Both the position numbers and the translations under genes were made by a program. Shown in pieces: positions 6,838 through 12,184 of a stretch of DNA of 12,184 nucleotides. The stretch comes from JBBRMY01 sp038230595 (GTDB lineage: Bacteria > Bacteroidota > Ignavibacteria > Tepidaquicellales > Tepidaquicellaceae): contig JBBRMY010000080.1 in NCBI GenBank assembly GCA_038230595.1, forward strand, positions 1 to 12,184, given 5' to 3'. The notes under the pieces were generated by a model. The model was given only the letters and a program-made list of their open reading frames with translations, was not told the origin of the DNA and searched no databases. How positions within the stretch are numbered: position 1 is the first letter of the stretch; each line of letters opens with the position of its first letter.

Positions 6838-8907
6838 TTACCACATTCTAATTCTGTTTTCAGGAGCGATATAATAAGGTGAACCTTCTTTGATATTAAA
6901 AGCTTCATAGAATTCATCCATATTAGGCAGTGGTCCTAATACTCTGAAATTCTCAGGTGAATGTGGGTCTGTACTTACCAGCATTCTCTTAGATTCATCA
7001 GTTGAGCGCATTCTCCATACTGTTGCATAAGCCAGAAAGAATCTTTGTAATGGAGTAAATCCGTCCACCACCTTTCCGCTCTTGAATGATTCAGTTTTTT
7101 TATACGACTCCAGAGCGATCCTTAAGCCTCCAAGATCAGCAGTATTCTCGCCAATAGTCAGCGCGCCATTTACATGTAATGTATCTACAGAAGTAAAGCT
7201 GTTAAATCTGTCAATTATTTTTTGTGATATCTCATTATATTTTTTTGCATCTTCTGCAGTCCACCAATCCTTTAAATTCCCATCTGCATCATACTTTCTG
7301 CCTGAATCATCAAAGCCGTGAGTTATTTCATGCCCAATAACTGCACCGATACTTCCGTAATTATAAGCATCATCACCGTTAGCATAAAAGAATGGTACCT
7401 GCAAAATTCCTGCAGGAAAAGTTATAGCATTCATTGTAGAACTGTAAGATGCATTTACAGTCTGAGGCAGCATTCCAAATTCATCTTTATCAACCGGTTT
7501 ACCCAACAAATCTAATGTTCGGGTTTTGTATGTAAACTCTCTTGAACGCATTATATTATTAAAAAGTGAGCTTCTGTCAACTTTAAGCGCAGAATAATCT
7601 CTCCATTTATCAGGATAACCTATCTTAACTCTGAATGTTGAAATTTTATTATAAGCCTGCTGTTTTGTTTCGTCACTCATCCAGGTAAGATTGCTGATCC
7701 TTTCTTTTAATGTTGTTAGAAGATTGGATACCAGTTCTTTAACTCTTAGCTTTGATTTAGGACTGAAATTTTTGTCAATATAAGCCTGTCCAAGTATCTG
7801 TCCTAAATTCCCTTCTGTGATTTGAACTGCATCTTTCCATCTTGGCTGTTTATTATTTATTCCTTGTAATGTTCTTGAGTTGAAGTCAAATGCAGCATTT
7901 CTGAAATCTGAGCTTAACATACCGGCTGATGCACTTAAAACTTTCCATCTCAGAAATGTCTTTAAATTCGCAAGATCCTCTACCATGAAATAATTATTAA
8001 GAGTAGCAAAAAAATCAGGGGTATTCATATTCAATCCGTTTGTAAAATATTTCGGATCGTTTACATCAAGCGCTTTAAAAAATGTCTCAAATTTAAGATT
8101 CGGATATGCAGTAATGAGCTCATCATATGACATTTTATGATAAGTAGCGTATGGGTCTCTCATCGCAACCCTCTTCATAGAAGCATCAGCAAGGTGTGTC
8201 TCTATATCAAGAACTTTTAATGCTTTTGAATTGGCTGTTGCAGCATCATCGCCGGTTAATGTAAATAGTTTTGTGATAAGCTCAGTATATTTATTTCTGA
8301 TCTCAACACTTTTAGGATCCTGCTTGAAATAATATTCTCTTTCAGGCAGTCCAAGTCCTCCTTGAAAAAGTTGAACAATTATGCTTGTATTATCTTTATC
8401 ATCGGCACCTGCGAAAAAACCAAAAAGTGAGCCGAGCCTGTATTTGCTGAATTCACCAATAGTTCTTATATAATCTTCTCTGTCTTTTATATTATTAACT
8501 TTATCAAGGTAAGGCTTTATTGGATCGTACCCCTGTTTTTCCATCTGAATAGTATCCATGGCTGTATAATAAAAGTCTCCAACCTTTTGCATAGGAGAAT
8601 CTTTTTTGTTCTTGCCATTCATAGCTTCTAAAAGGATCTTTCTTACTATCTTTCCGTTATTTTCATCGATCTCATAAAAAGATCCCCATCTTGATTTTCC
8701 TGCAGGAAGCTGAGTTCTTTTAAGCCATCCTCCGTTTACATATTCATAAAAATCCTGAGATGGATCGGTAGATTTATCAAAGTTTATAGAACCAACTCCT
8801 GTAACTTTTACAATTGCTGTATCATTTACAGTATTCTGAGCAAATAAATTTACTGTTGAAAATATAAAAGCAAAAAGCAAAAATGCTTTTAAAAAATTAG
8901 TTTTCAT
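6838..8907 (-). CDS. Secreted M13-family zinc metallopeptidase (neprilysin/PepO-like)
   Basis: A 689-residue endopeptidase of the M13 family, which cleaves short peptides. It has a clear N-terminal signal peptide (MKTNFLKAF then a hydrophobic stretch, cleavage expected near A23/Q24), so it acts in the periplasm or outside. There is no lipobox cysteine. The N-terminal M13 domain covers about 45-430 and the catalytic domain about 480-689. The zinc site is H526-E-I-T-H530 with third ligand E587 (GENTADLGG, D591). The substrate-backbone motif is N485-A-S-Y rather than the usual NAYY, followed by FPAGILQVPFF (497-507). The distal H649 and R655 of the DPHSPENFR segment are present. The C-terminus ends RIRMW, the bacterial version of the family's CxxW tail. 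Length and motifs are complete. It lies 88 bases after metF in the same direction, with a strong terminator behind it. Confidence 0.96.
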   Translation of the reverse strand: MKTNFLKAFLLFAFIFSTVNLFAQNTVNDTAIVKVTGVGSINFDKSTDPSQDFYEYVNGGWLKRTQLPAGKSRWGSFYEIDENNGKIVRKILLEAMNGKNKKDSPMQKVGDFYYTAMDTIQMEKQGYDPIKPYLDKVNNIKDREDYIRTIGEFSKYRLGSLFGFFAGADDKDNTSIIVQLFQGGLGLPEREYYFKQDPKSVEIRNKYTELITKLFTLTGDDAATANSKALKVLDIETHLADASMKRVAMRDPYATYHKMSYDELITAYPNLKFETFFKALDVNDPKYFTNGLNMNTPDFFATLNNYFMVEDLANLKTFLRWKVLSASAGMLSSDFRNAAFDFNSRTLQGINNKQPRWKDAVQITEGNLGQILGQAYIDKNFSPKSKLRVKELVSNLLTTLKERISNLTWMSDETKQQAYNKISTFRVKIGYPDKWRDYSALKVDRSSLFNNIMRSREFTYKTRTLDLLGKPVDKDEFGMLPQTVNASYSSTMNAITFPAGILQVPFFYANGDDAYNYGSIGAVIGHEITHGFDDSGRKYDADGNLKDWWTAEDAKKYNEISQKIIDRFNSFTSVDTLHVNGALTIGENTADLGGLRIALESYKKTESFKSGKVVDGFTPLQRFFLAYATVWRMRSTDESKRMLVSTDPHSPENFRVLGPLPNMDEFYEAFNIKEGSPYYIAPENRIRMW

Positions 8908-8937
8908 TTTATTTTTTTATTGTAGTTTAAATTATTA

Positions 8938-8954
8938 TCTGTCTTTAAAACAGA
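8938..8954. other. Short hairpin in the metF-peptidase gap
   Basis: TCTGT (8938-8942) and ACAGA (8950-8954) flank a 7-base loop, giving a weak 5-bp stem in the 88-base gap between the metF stop and the peptidase ATG. There is no U-run suited to termination. It may be part of the peptidase 5' leader or fortuitous; I see no good promoter hexamer pair in the gap. Confidence 0.2.
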
Positions 8955-8995
8955 ATATATTTTGAGTCTGAAAGGGGGAATGTTATATACTTAGA

Positions 8996-9946
8996 TCAGA
9001 TCTTCAGATGTTCCATGAGCTTCTGAATAGGCTTAACATATTGCATGATATACAAATGTATTGCTGGAGCTCCATTATTAATTAGCTCTTCACATTGCTT
9101 TAAAGTCCACTTAACTCCTATGTCAAGTACATGCTCATTCTTAGCTTCAAGAACTTCATTAGAAAGATCTTCTGGTATATCGATATGAAAAGTCTTTGGA
9201 AGAGTGGAAATATGCTTTTTATTTGTAATTATCTTCATACCGGGAATAATAGGAATAGTTATACCTTCTTCCCTGCATTTTTTTACGAACTCAAAGTAAT
9301 ATTTATTATCATAGAACATCTGGGTAACAATATAATCTGCGCCGGCTTTTACTTTCTCTTTTACAAATTGAATATCAGATTGAAGATTAGGTGCTTCAAA
9401 ATGCTTTTCAGGATAACCGCTGACACCAATACAGAAATTTGTTTTCGCAGCATCAAGCAGTCCATCTTCAAGGTACTTACCCTGATTCATGCAAAGTATT
9501 TGTTCAACAAGCTCAATTGTATTTCTGTTACTTGATCTTCCTTCAGGCAAAGGCTTCTTATAACCATTATCATCACCTCTGATGGCAAGAATATTTTCAA
9601 TACCCAGGTAATTCAGCTCTATCAGAGCATCTTCAGTTTCCTCTTTTGTAAAGCCCTGACAAAGTATATGAGGAACAGTGTCAATATTATATTTATTTTT
9701 TATAGCAACGCTGATACCAATGGTACCCGGTCTTTTTCTTTTAACCTTTTTTTGAATACCTGTAGGAGTTTCTTCGTAATGCACTTCTGCTGCATGAGAA
9801 GTTACATCGATAAAAGGGGGATTGTATTTTATAAGCTCATCAACAATCTTGAAAAGCTGCTGTATATCTCCGCCTCTGGGAGGCGGGATAATTTCATAAC
9901 TTATTAGTGGATTTTTGGCTTTCGCCAGGTGCTCAGTAATTTTCAT
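8996..9946 (-). CDS. metF: 5,10-methylenetetrahydrofolate reductase
   Basis: A 316-residue FAD-dependent TIM-barrel enzyme that reduces 5,10-methylene-THF to 5-methyl-THF with NAD(P)H, supplying the methyl group for methionine synthesis in the cytoplasm. Family landmarks are the catalytic Glu in SYEIIPPPRGG (E18), the IDVTSHAAE strand (46-54), the PHILCQGFTKEE segment (92-103), the flavin- and folate-contacting AIRGDD (D125), SGYPEKHFEAPN (176-187), and VTQMFYD with Q209, the position of a folate-binding Gln. The C-terminal half keeps IPIIPGMKI and a terminal GAPAIHLYIM strand. It is slightly longer than E. coli MetF (296) and has no regulatory domain. The ATG at 9946 gives a normal N-terminus. 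It begins 22 bases after the upstream beta-propeller gene, so the two are probably co-transcribed. No other methionine gene and no SAM or B12 riboswitch is seen nearby. Confidence 0.96.
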   Translation of the reverse strand: MKITEHLAKAKNPLISYEIIPPPRGGDIQQLFKIVDELIKYNPPFIDVTSHAAEVHYEETPTGIQKKVKRKRPGTIGISVAIKNKYNIDTVPHILCQGFTKEETEDALIELNYLGIENILAIRGDDNGYKKPLPEGRSSNRNTIELVEQILCMNQGKYLEDGLLDAAKTNFCIGVSGYPEKHFEAPNLQSDIQFVKEKVKAGADYIVTQMFYDNKYYFEFVKKCREEGITIPIIPGMKIITNKKHISTLPKTFHIDIPEDLSNEVLEAKNEHVLDIGVKWTLKQCEELINNGAPAIHLYIMQYVKPIQKLMEHLKI

Positions 9947-9968
9947 TTAATAGTAATTCATCCTTTAT

Positions 9969-10961
9969 TTATTTCTGCATATCAGGATGAAGATTCAGCC
10001 CGCCGGTTGTTAAAAGGGTTGCAACCCCTGTGTTAAGTTCAACTATTCCAACTCCGTATTCTTTTCCGTTCTCTGCATCATAAAGGATCTTATCATTGGA
10101 AACCCATTCATATAATCCGACTTCTCCGCCTTTAATATATAATTCTTTTCGGCCTGAGCCATCAGTATTCATTATGTATAATGAAACATGCTCGCCGCCT
10201 CTTATCAAAGCAAATGCGATCTTAGTTCCATCAGGTGAAAATCTTGGCTGATTAGCTGAAGACATATCTCTTGTTAAGCTTTTTTCGTTTCCGTTTATAT
10301 TTGAATAGATAGTTCCTTTCAGATTATTATCAAAGCCTGCATAGGTAAAAGTATTATTATCCGGAGCAATATCCGGTTCAAGATTTGCATCACTGTTCTT
10401 ACTGAGTACACGGGGTTCTGAATCAAGTGTATCTTCAAGATCAATAAGCATTGCAGCTTTCCCTGTTTCAAGAATTGAAGAGTAAACAAGCTTTGTTCCA
10501 TCTGCAGATAATCTCATTTGATTGGAATAATGTCCATCAGAAAGCATTATTGGTTCGGATTCATCAATTGCCATAATATAAACAGACAATACTCCTTCAA
10601 ACTCTGATGTAAATATTATATCTTCATCTGAACCGTCAAATATTGGATTGTCACCCGGCCATACATAATTCTCAACAGGTGCATTTGAATTTACAGAAAC
10701 ATAATAAACTTTGTTATCGTCAGTGGAAAAAGTAATTTTTGTTCCATCGTGTGACCATTTTGGATAAAGGCAATTTGCACCGAGATGAGTGATTTGAGTC
10801 TTTGCAGAGCCGTCTTCATTCATTGTAAAGATCTGGAGCATTCCGTCCGATGTCTGGTTTGATGAGTAGGCAATTTTCTTTGATTGTGCAAACGATAATG
10901 ATGTAATTATTAAAAGCATAAAAACGCTTTTAAGCATAATTCGCATAGGATTTTTTATCAT
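9969..10961 (-). CDS. Secreted TolB-like beta-propeller protein (PD40 repeats)
   Basis: A 330-residue exported protein. An N-terminal signal peptide is followed by a mature part that is all repeats, with cleavage expected near A25/Q26 (SLSFA|QS). TolB/PD40-type blades can be read at about 67-79 (YPKWSHDGTKITF), 147-161 (MRLSADGTKLVYS), 194-208 (EPDIAPDNNTFTY), 238-250 (QPRFSPDGTKIAF) and a degenerate one near 284-294. Each is paired with a strand such as IFTMNEDGS or YIMNTDGSG. The fold is a six- or so-bladed propeller, normally a binding scaffold. It lacks the N-terminal TolB domain and no tol-pal genes are nearby, so it should not be called TolB; the partner is unknown. ATGs at codons 1, 6 and 9 could all start it; the later ones give a tidier signal peptide. 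It is probably the first gene of a two-gene unit with metF. Confidence 0.85.
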   Translation of the reverse strand: MIKNPMRIMLKSVFMLLIITSLSFAQSKKIAYSSNQTSDGMLQIFTMNEDGSAKTQITHLGANCLYPKWSHDGTKITFSTDDNKVYYVSVNSNAPVENYVWPGDNPIFDGSDEDIIFTSEFEGVLSVYIMAIDESEPIMLSDGHYSNQMRLSADGTKLVYSSILETGKAAMLIDLEDTLDSEPRVLSKNSDANLEPDIAPDNNTFTYAGFDNNLKGTIYSNINGNEKSLTRDMSSANQPRFSPDGTKIAFALIRGGEHVSLYIMNTDGSGRKELYIKGGEVGLYEWVSNDKILYDAENGKEYGVGIVELNTGVATLLTTGGLNLHPDMQK

Positions 10962-11144
10962 ATTATTTTTCGTAATTATATAAAATACTTATACTTTATT
11001 ATTGATAAAAGCTATAAAAAAGTAAAAGTTCAGATTATATATTATACGCAAAACCGGAAAGGACGTTCCGTTGAGGAATTGTAGTATTTTGTGTACACTT
11101 TATTGATAGAAGACCGACCGTATGTTTTCAGACGATCTTTATAA
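10962..11144. other. Intergenic region upstream of the beta-propeller gene
   Basis: 183 AT-rich bases between two leftward units. The right edge holds the hairpin described at 11110-11139. A short CGGAA-N6-TTCCG hairpin lies at 11055-11070. Several TATAAT-like strings occur on the minus strand, but AT content makes them uninformative and no convincing -35 partner is visible. Confidence 0.6.
11110..11139 (-). terminator. Weak hairpin behind the ArsR gene, possible terminator
   Basis: On the minus strand AAGATCGTCT (11139-11130) can pair with GGTCGGTCTT (11119-11110) using G-U pairs and one mismatch, around a 10-base loop. It starts 5 bases after the ArsR stop codon. The G-U pairs exist only in the leftward RNA, which fits a structure selected in that transcript. 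The following bases are only moderately U-rich. Confidence 0.4.
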
Positions 11145-11474
11145 TTATTTTTTCTTTGCTGAGCGAACTTTAAGAAGATCTCCAAGATCGCTGAGTTTAT
11201 TTTTCCAGAATTGATCATAAAAAGAAAGCCAATCTTTTATTTCATCAAAACCTGCTCTTTCAAGACTGCAAAATCTCTCTCTGCCTTTATCTTCGATCGA
11301 TATTAGCTTTGCAATTGCCAAGGCTTTAATATGCTTTGAGATCGCCGGGCGGCTGACATCAAAATTACCTGCGAGCATATTTATGGATAAAGCTCTTGCT
11401 GCAAGCAGCAATAGAATTTTTCTTCTTGTAGGATCTCCTATTGCTGCAAATACATCGGGTTTGTTTTTTTTCAT
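11145..11474 (-). CDS. ArsR-family winged-helix transcriptional repressor (metal-independent type)
   Basis: A 109-residue DNA-binding protein. The ArsR core reads VFAAIGDPTRRKILLLL (8-24), a helix-turn-helix with recognition helix VSRPAISKHIKAL (40-52), and a beta wing around 56-70 (KLISIEDKGRERFCSL). The C-terminal WLSFYDQFWKNKLSDLGDLL helix (82-101) is typical of the SdpR-like subgroup that is paired with SRPBCC proteins. The ELCVCD-type metal site of classic ArsR is absent and the only cysteine is C69, so a metal sensor is unlikely. It starts one base after the TGA of the SRPBCC gene (TGAGATG), with no separate ribosome binding site, so it is translationally coupled to it. The two palindromes at 11957-11997 are its likely operators, giving autorepression of the operon. 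The inducing signal is unknown. Confidence 0.93.
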   Translation of the reverse strand: MKKNKPDVFAAIGDPTRRKILLLLAARALSINMLAGNFDVSRPAISKHIKALAIAKLISIEDKGRERFCSLERAGFDEIKDWLSFYDQFWKNKLSDLGDLLKVRSAKKK

Positions 11475-11475
11475 C

Positions 11476-11946
11476 TCAGCTTTTGCCGTTTTCCGTTAAT
11501 ACTTTTTCAAATGACTTTGCAATACCGCTATTCCATCCCTGCCTCATCATTTGTGCAGAGTGTACAGCCTGCTCTCCTTTAAATCCTTCATGATCAAGAG
11601 TCAGACGGGTTCCATCTGAAAGGGGAAAAAGTTGCCATGTAACTGTTGTATCGACTTCTTTTGATCCCGCTTCCGGACCTGAAACCCACGAGTACTTTAA
11701 TCTTTTAATATTTTCTATCTCGAGTACCTCACACTCAACTATTCCACACCATCCCGGCATAGGCTGGGATCGGAATTGAAATTTATGTCCCTGCCTGAGC
11801 TCGAAATTGTTAGGCATAAGCCATTTTGCTATCAGTTCGGGATTAGTCAGGCATTCCCAGACTTCTTCTGCCGATTGAGGATAAGTCCATTCAAGATGAA
11901 TATCATCTCTTACTTCTGCTGCTGAATTGCTTTGTTCTGACTTCAT
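11476..11946 (-). CDS. SRPBCC/AHSA1-domain protein (START-like ligand-binding fold)
   Basis: A 156-residue cytoplasmic protein of the AHSA1-like SRPBCC superfamily, a helix-grip fold with a hydrophobic cavity that binds small lipophilic ligands. Typical landmarks are the opening strand and helix HLEWTYPQSAEEVWECLTNP (17-36), the AKWLMP turn (40-45), strands rich in aromatic residues (FQFRSQPMPGWCGIVECEVLEI), the TRLTLDHEGFKG strand (112-123), and the C-terminal helix ending GIAKSFEKVL. AHSA1 proteins with an ArsR partner are common, but the ligand and any enzymatic role are unknown. The usual order is repressor first; here the SRPBCC gene comes first. ATG at 11946 follows a predicted leader of only about 23 bases with no Shine-Dalgarno. 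An N-terminal polar stretch (1-15) precedes the fold. Confidence 0.88.
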   Translation of the reverse strand: MKSEQSNSAAEVRDDIHLEWTYPQSAEEVWECLTNPELIAKWLMPNNFELRQGHKFQFRSQPMPGWCGIVECEVLEIENIKRLKYSWVSGPEAGSKEVDTTVTWQLFPLSDGTRLTLDHEGFKGEQAVHSAQMMRQGWNSGIAKSFEKVLTENGKS

Positions 11947-11956
11947 AATTTTATGT

Positions 11957-11972
11957 GTAACTTTTTAGTTAC
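11957..11972. promoter_or_regulatory. Operator 1: perfect 16-bp palindrome GTAACT-TTTT-AGTTAC
   Basis: GTAACTTTTTAGTTAC is a perfect 6+4+6 dyad that begins 11 bases before the SRPBCC start codon and covers the predicted transcription start (about 11969). It is near-identical to operator 2, and the centre-to-centre distance is 25 bp. A repressor here would block promoter clearance. The ArsR protein encoded by the operon is the obvious candidate. Confidence 0.8.
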
Positions 11973-11975
11973 GTA

Positions 11976-12004
11976 ATATTAGTAACTTTTAAGTTACATG
12001 TCAA
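11976..12004 (-). promoter_or_regulatory. Sigma-70-type promoter of the SRPBCC-ArsR operon
   Basis: The minus strand carries a perfect -35 TTGACA (12004-11999), exactly 17 bases, then -10 TAATAT (11981-11976, four of six consensus positions). The predicted start is near 11969, giving a leader of about 23 bases. This is by far the clearest promoter in the window, and operator 2 lies within its spacer. Confidence 0.85.
11982..11997. promoter_or_regulatory. Operator 2: perfect 16-bp palindrome GTAACTT-TT-AAGTTAC
   Basis: GTAACTTTTAAGTTAC is a perfect palindrome that fills 16 of the 17 spacer bases between the -35 and -10 boxes. It shares both GTAACT/AGTTAC half-sites with operator 1. Binding here would exclude RNA polymerase, the usual ArsR mechanism. 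Confidence 0.82.
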
Positions 12005-12064
12005 GCACAAAAATAAAAAATTTAATCCACTGAATCGTTTGTTCAGAATATATAACTTAACAAT

Positions 12065-12184
12065 ATGACATCTGAGCAAAAAGAAATCGAAAATAAACTT
12101 ATAGAAGAGCTTGGAAAGGATGTTACCTTTTCAACTTCCCGCAGCGGAGGTAAAGGAGGTCAGAATGTGAATAAGGTTGAGACA
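12065..12184 (+). CDS. arfB: ArfB-type alternative ribosome-rescue factor / peptidyl-tRNA hydrolase, 5' part only
   Basis: The first 40 codons of a rightward gene cut by the window end. The readable part has a short N-terminal segment and then SRSGGKGGQNVNKVE (25-39), the GGQ loop (G31-G32-Q33) of class I release-factor domains, followed by the NVNKVET continuation typical of ArfB/YaeJ. In ArfB the GGQ motif is only about 30 residues from the N-terminus, as here, whereas in RF1/RF2 it is preceded by more than 200 residues. That placement favours ArfB, which frees stalled non-stop ribosomes by hydrolysing peptidyl-tRNA. ATG at 12065 is the only good start and lacks a Shine-Dalgarno. The basic C-terminal tail that enters the mRNA channel lies outside the window, so completeness cannot be judged. 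It diverges from the SRPBCC-ArsR operon across 118 bases. Confidence 0.85.
   Translation, partial: MTSEQKEIENKLIEELGKDVTFSTSRSGGKGGQNVNKVET

Noticed and set aside
8908..8995. SAM or cobalamin riboswitch near metF
   Set aside because: The gaps on either side of metF are 22 and 88 bases and contain only a 5-bp hairpin; no riboswitch core is recognisable.
9131..9535. 134-codon open frame on the plus strand
   Set aside because: It is antisense to the well-conserved metF gene; the Phe/Ile/Asn-rich translation is typical of a shadow frame.
9969..10961. Calling this gene tolB
   Set aside because: It has the propeller repeats and signal peptide but not the N-terminal TolB domain, and no tol or pal genes are adjacent.
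1..12184. CRISPR arrays, tRNA genes, transposases, phage or toxin-antitoxin modules
   Set aside because: I looked for regularly spaced repeats, tRNA-like sequences and characteristic proteins on both strands and saw none.

Overview
This AT-rich window (roughly one third G+C by eye) looks like chromosomal DNA from the Bacteroidota/Ignavibacteriota/Chlorobi side of bacteria. The clues are two secreted proteins whose signal peptides end in ...FA|Q, few Shine-Dalgarno sequences, a UvrA whose first zinc module has lost a cysteine pair, and a metF and M13 peptidase that look typical of that group. The placement is an inference from general features; no taxon marker gene is complete here. Nothing in the window looks like a phage, a transposon with a transposase, a CRISPR array or a defence island.

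Left part (1-1816, all leftward): a gene for a coiled-coil zinc-ribbon protein is followed 6 bases later by an RNase HI-family nuclease gene. About 15 bases beyond that begins the RNase P RNA gene rnpB, which has a perfect TATAAT box in the gap. A perfect 21-bp hairpin lies near the left edge. A 384-base divergent intergenic region (1817-2200) holds a nested palindrome of about 100 bases. uvrA (2201-5101, rightward) follows; its product is the damage-recognition ATPase of nucleotide excision repair. uvrA converges on an FAD-dependent aromatic-type monooxygenase gene (5173-6726, leftward), with a two-tier hairpin between them.

Middle and right (6727-11144, all leftward): a secreted M13 (neprilysin/PepO-like) zinc metallopeptidase with a strong terminator behind it, metF (5,10-methylenetetrahydrofolate reductase), and a secreted TolB-like beta-propeller protein 22 bases upstream of metF that is probably co-transcribed with it.

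Right end: a two-gene leftward operon encodes an SRPBCC/AHSA1 ligand-binding-fold protein and an ArsR-family repressor separated by a single base. It is preceded by a consensus promoter (TTGACA, 17-base spacer, TAATAT). One perfect 16-bp palindrome exactly fills most of the spacer and a second near-identical one covers the start-site region, which is a readable autoregulatory switch. Diverging from it is the 5' end (40 codons) of an ArfB-type peptidyl-tRNA hydrolase gene (GGQ motif), cut by the window edge.

Most of the window is ordinary housekeeping content. The observations most worth a second look are the ArsR/SRPBCC promoter-operator, the nested palindrome at 1897-1995, the dyad in front of uvrA, and the tight rnh-rnpB junction.
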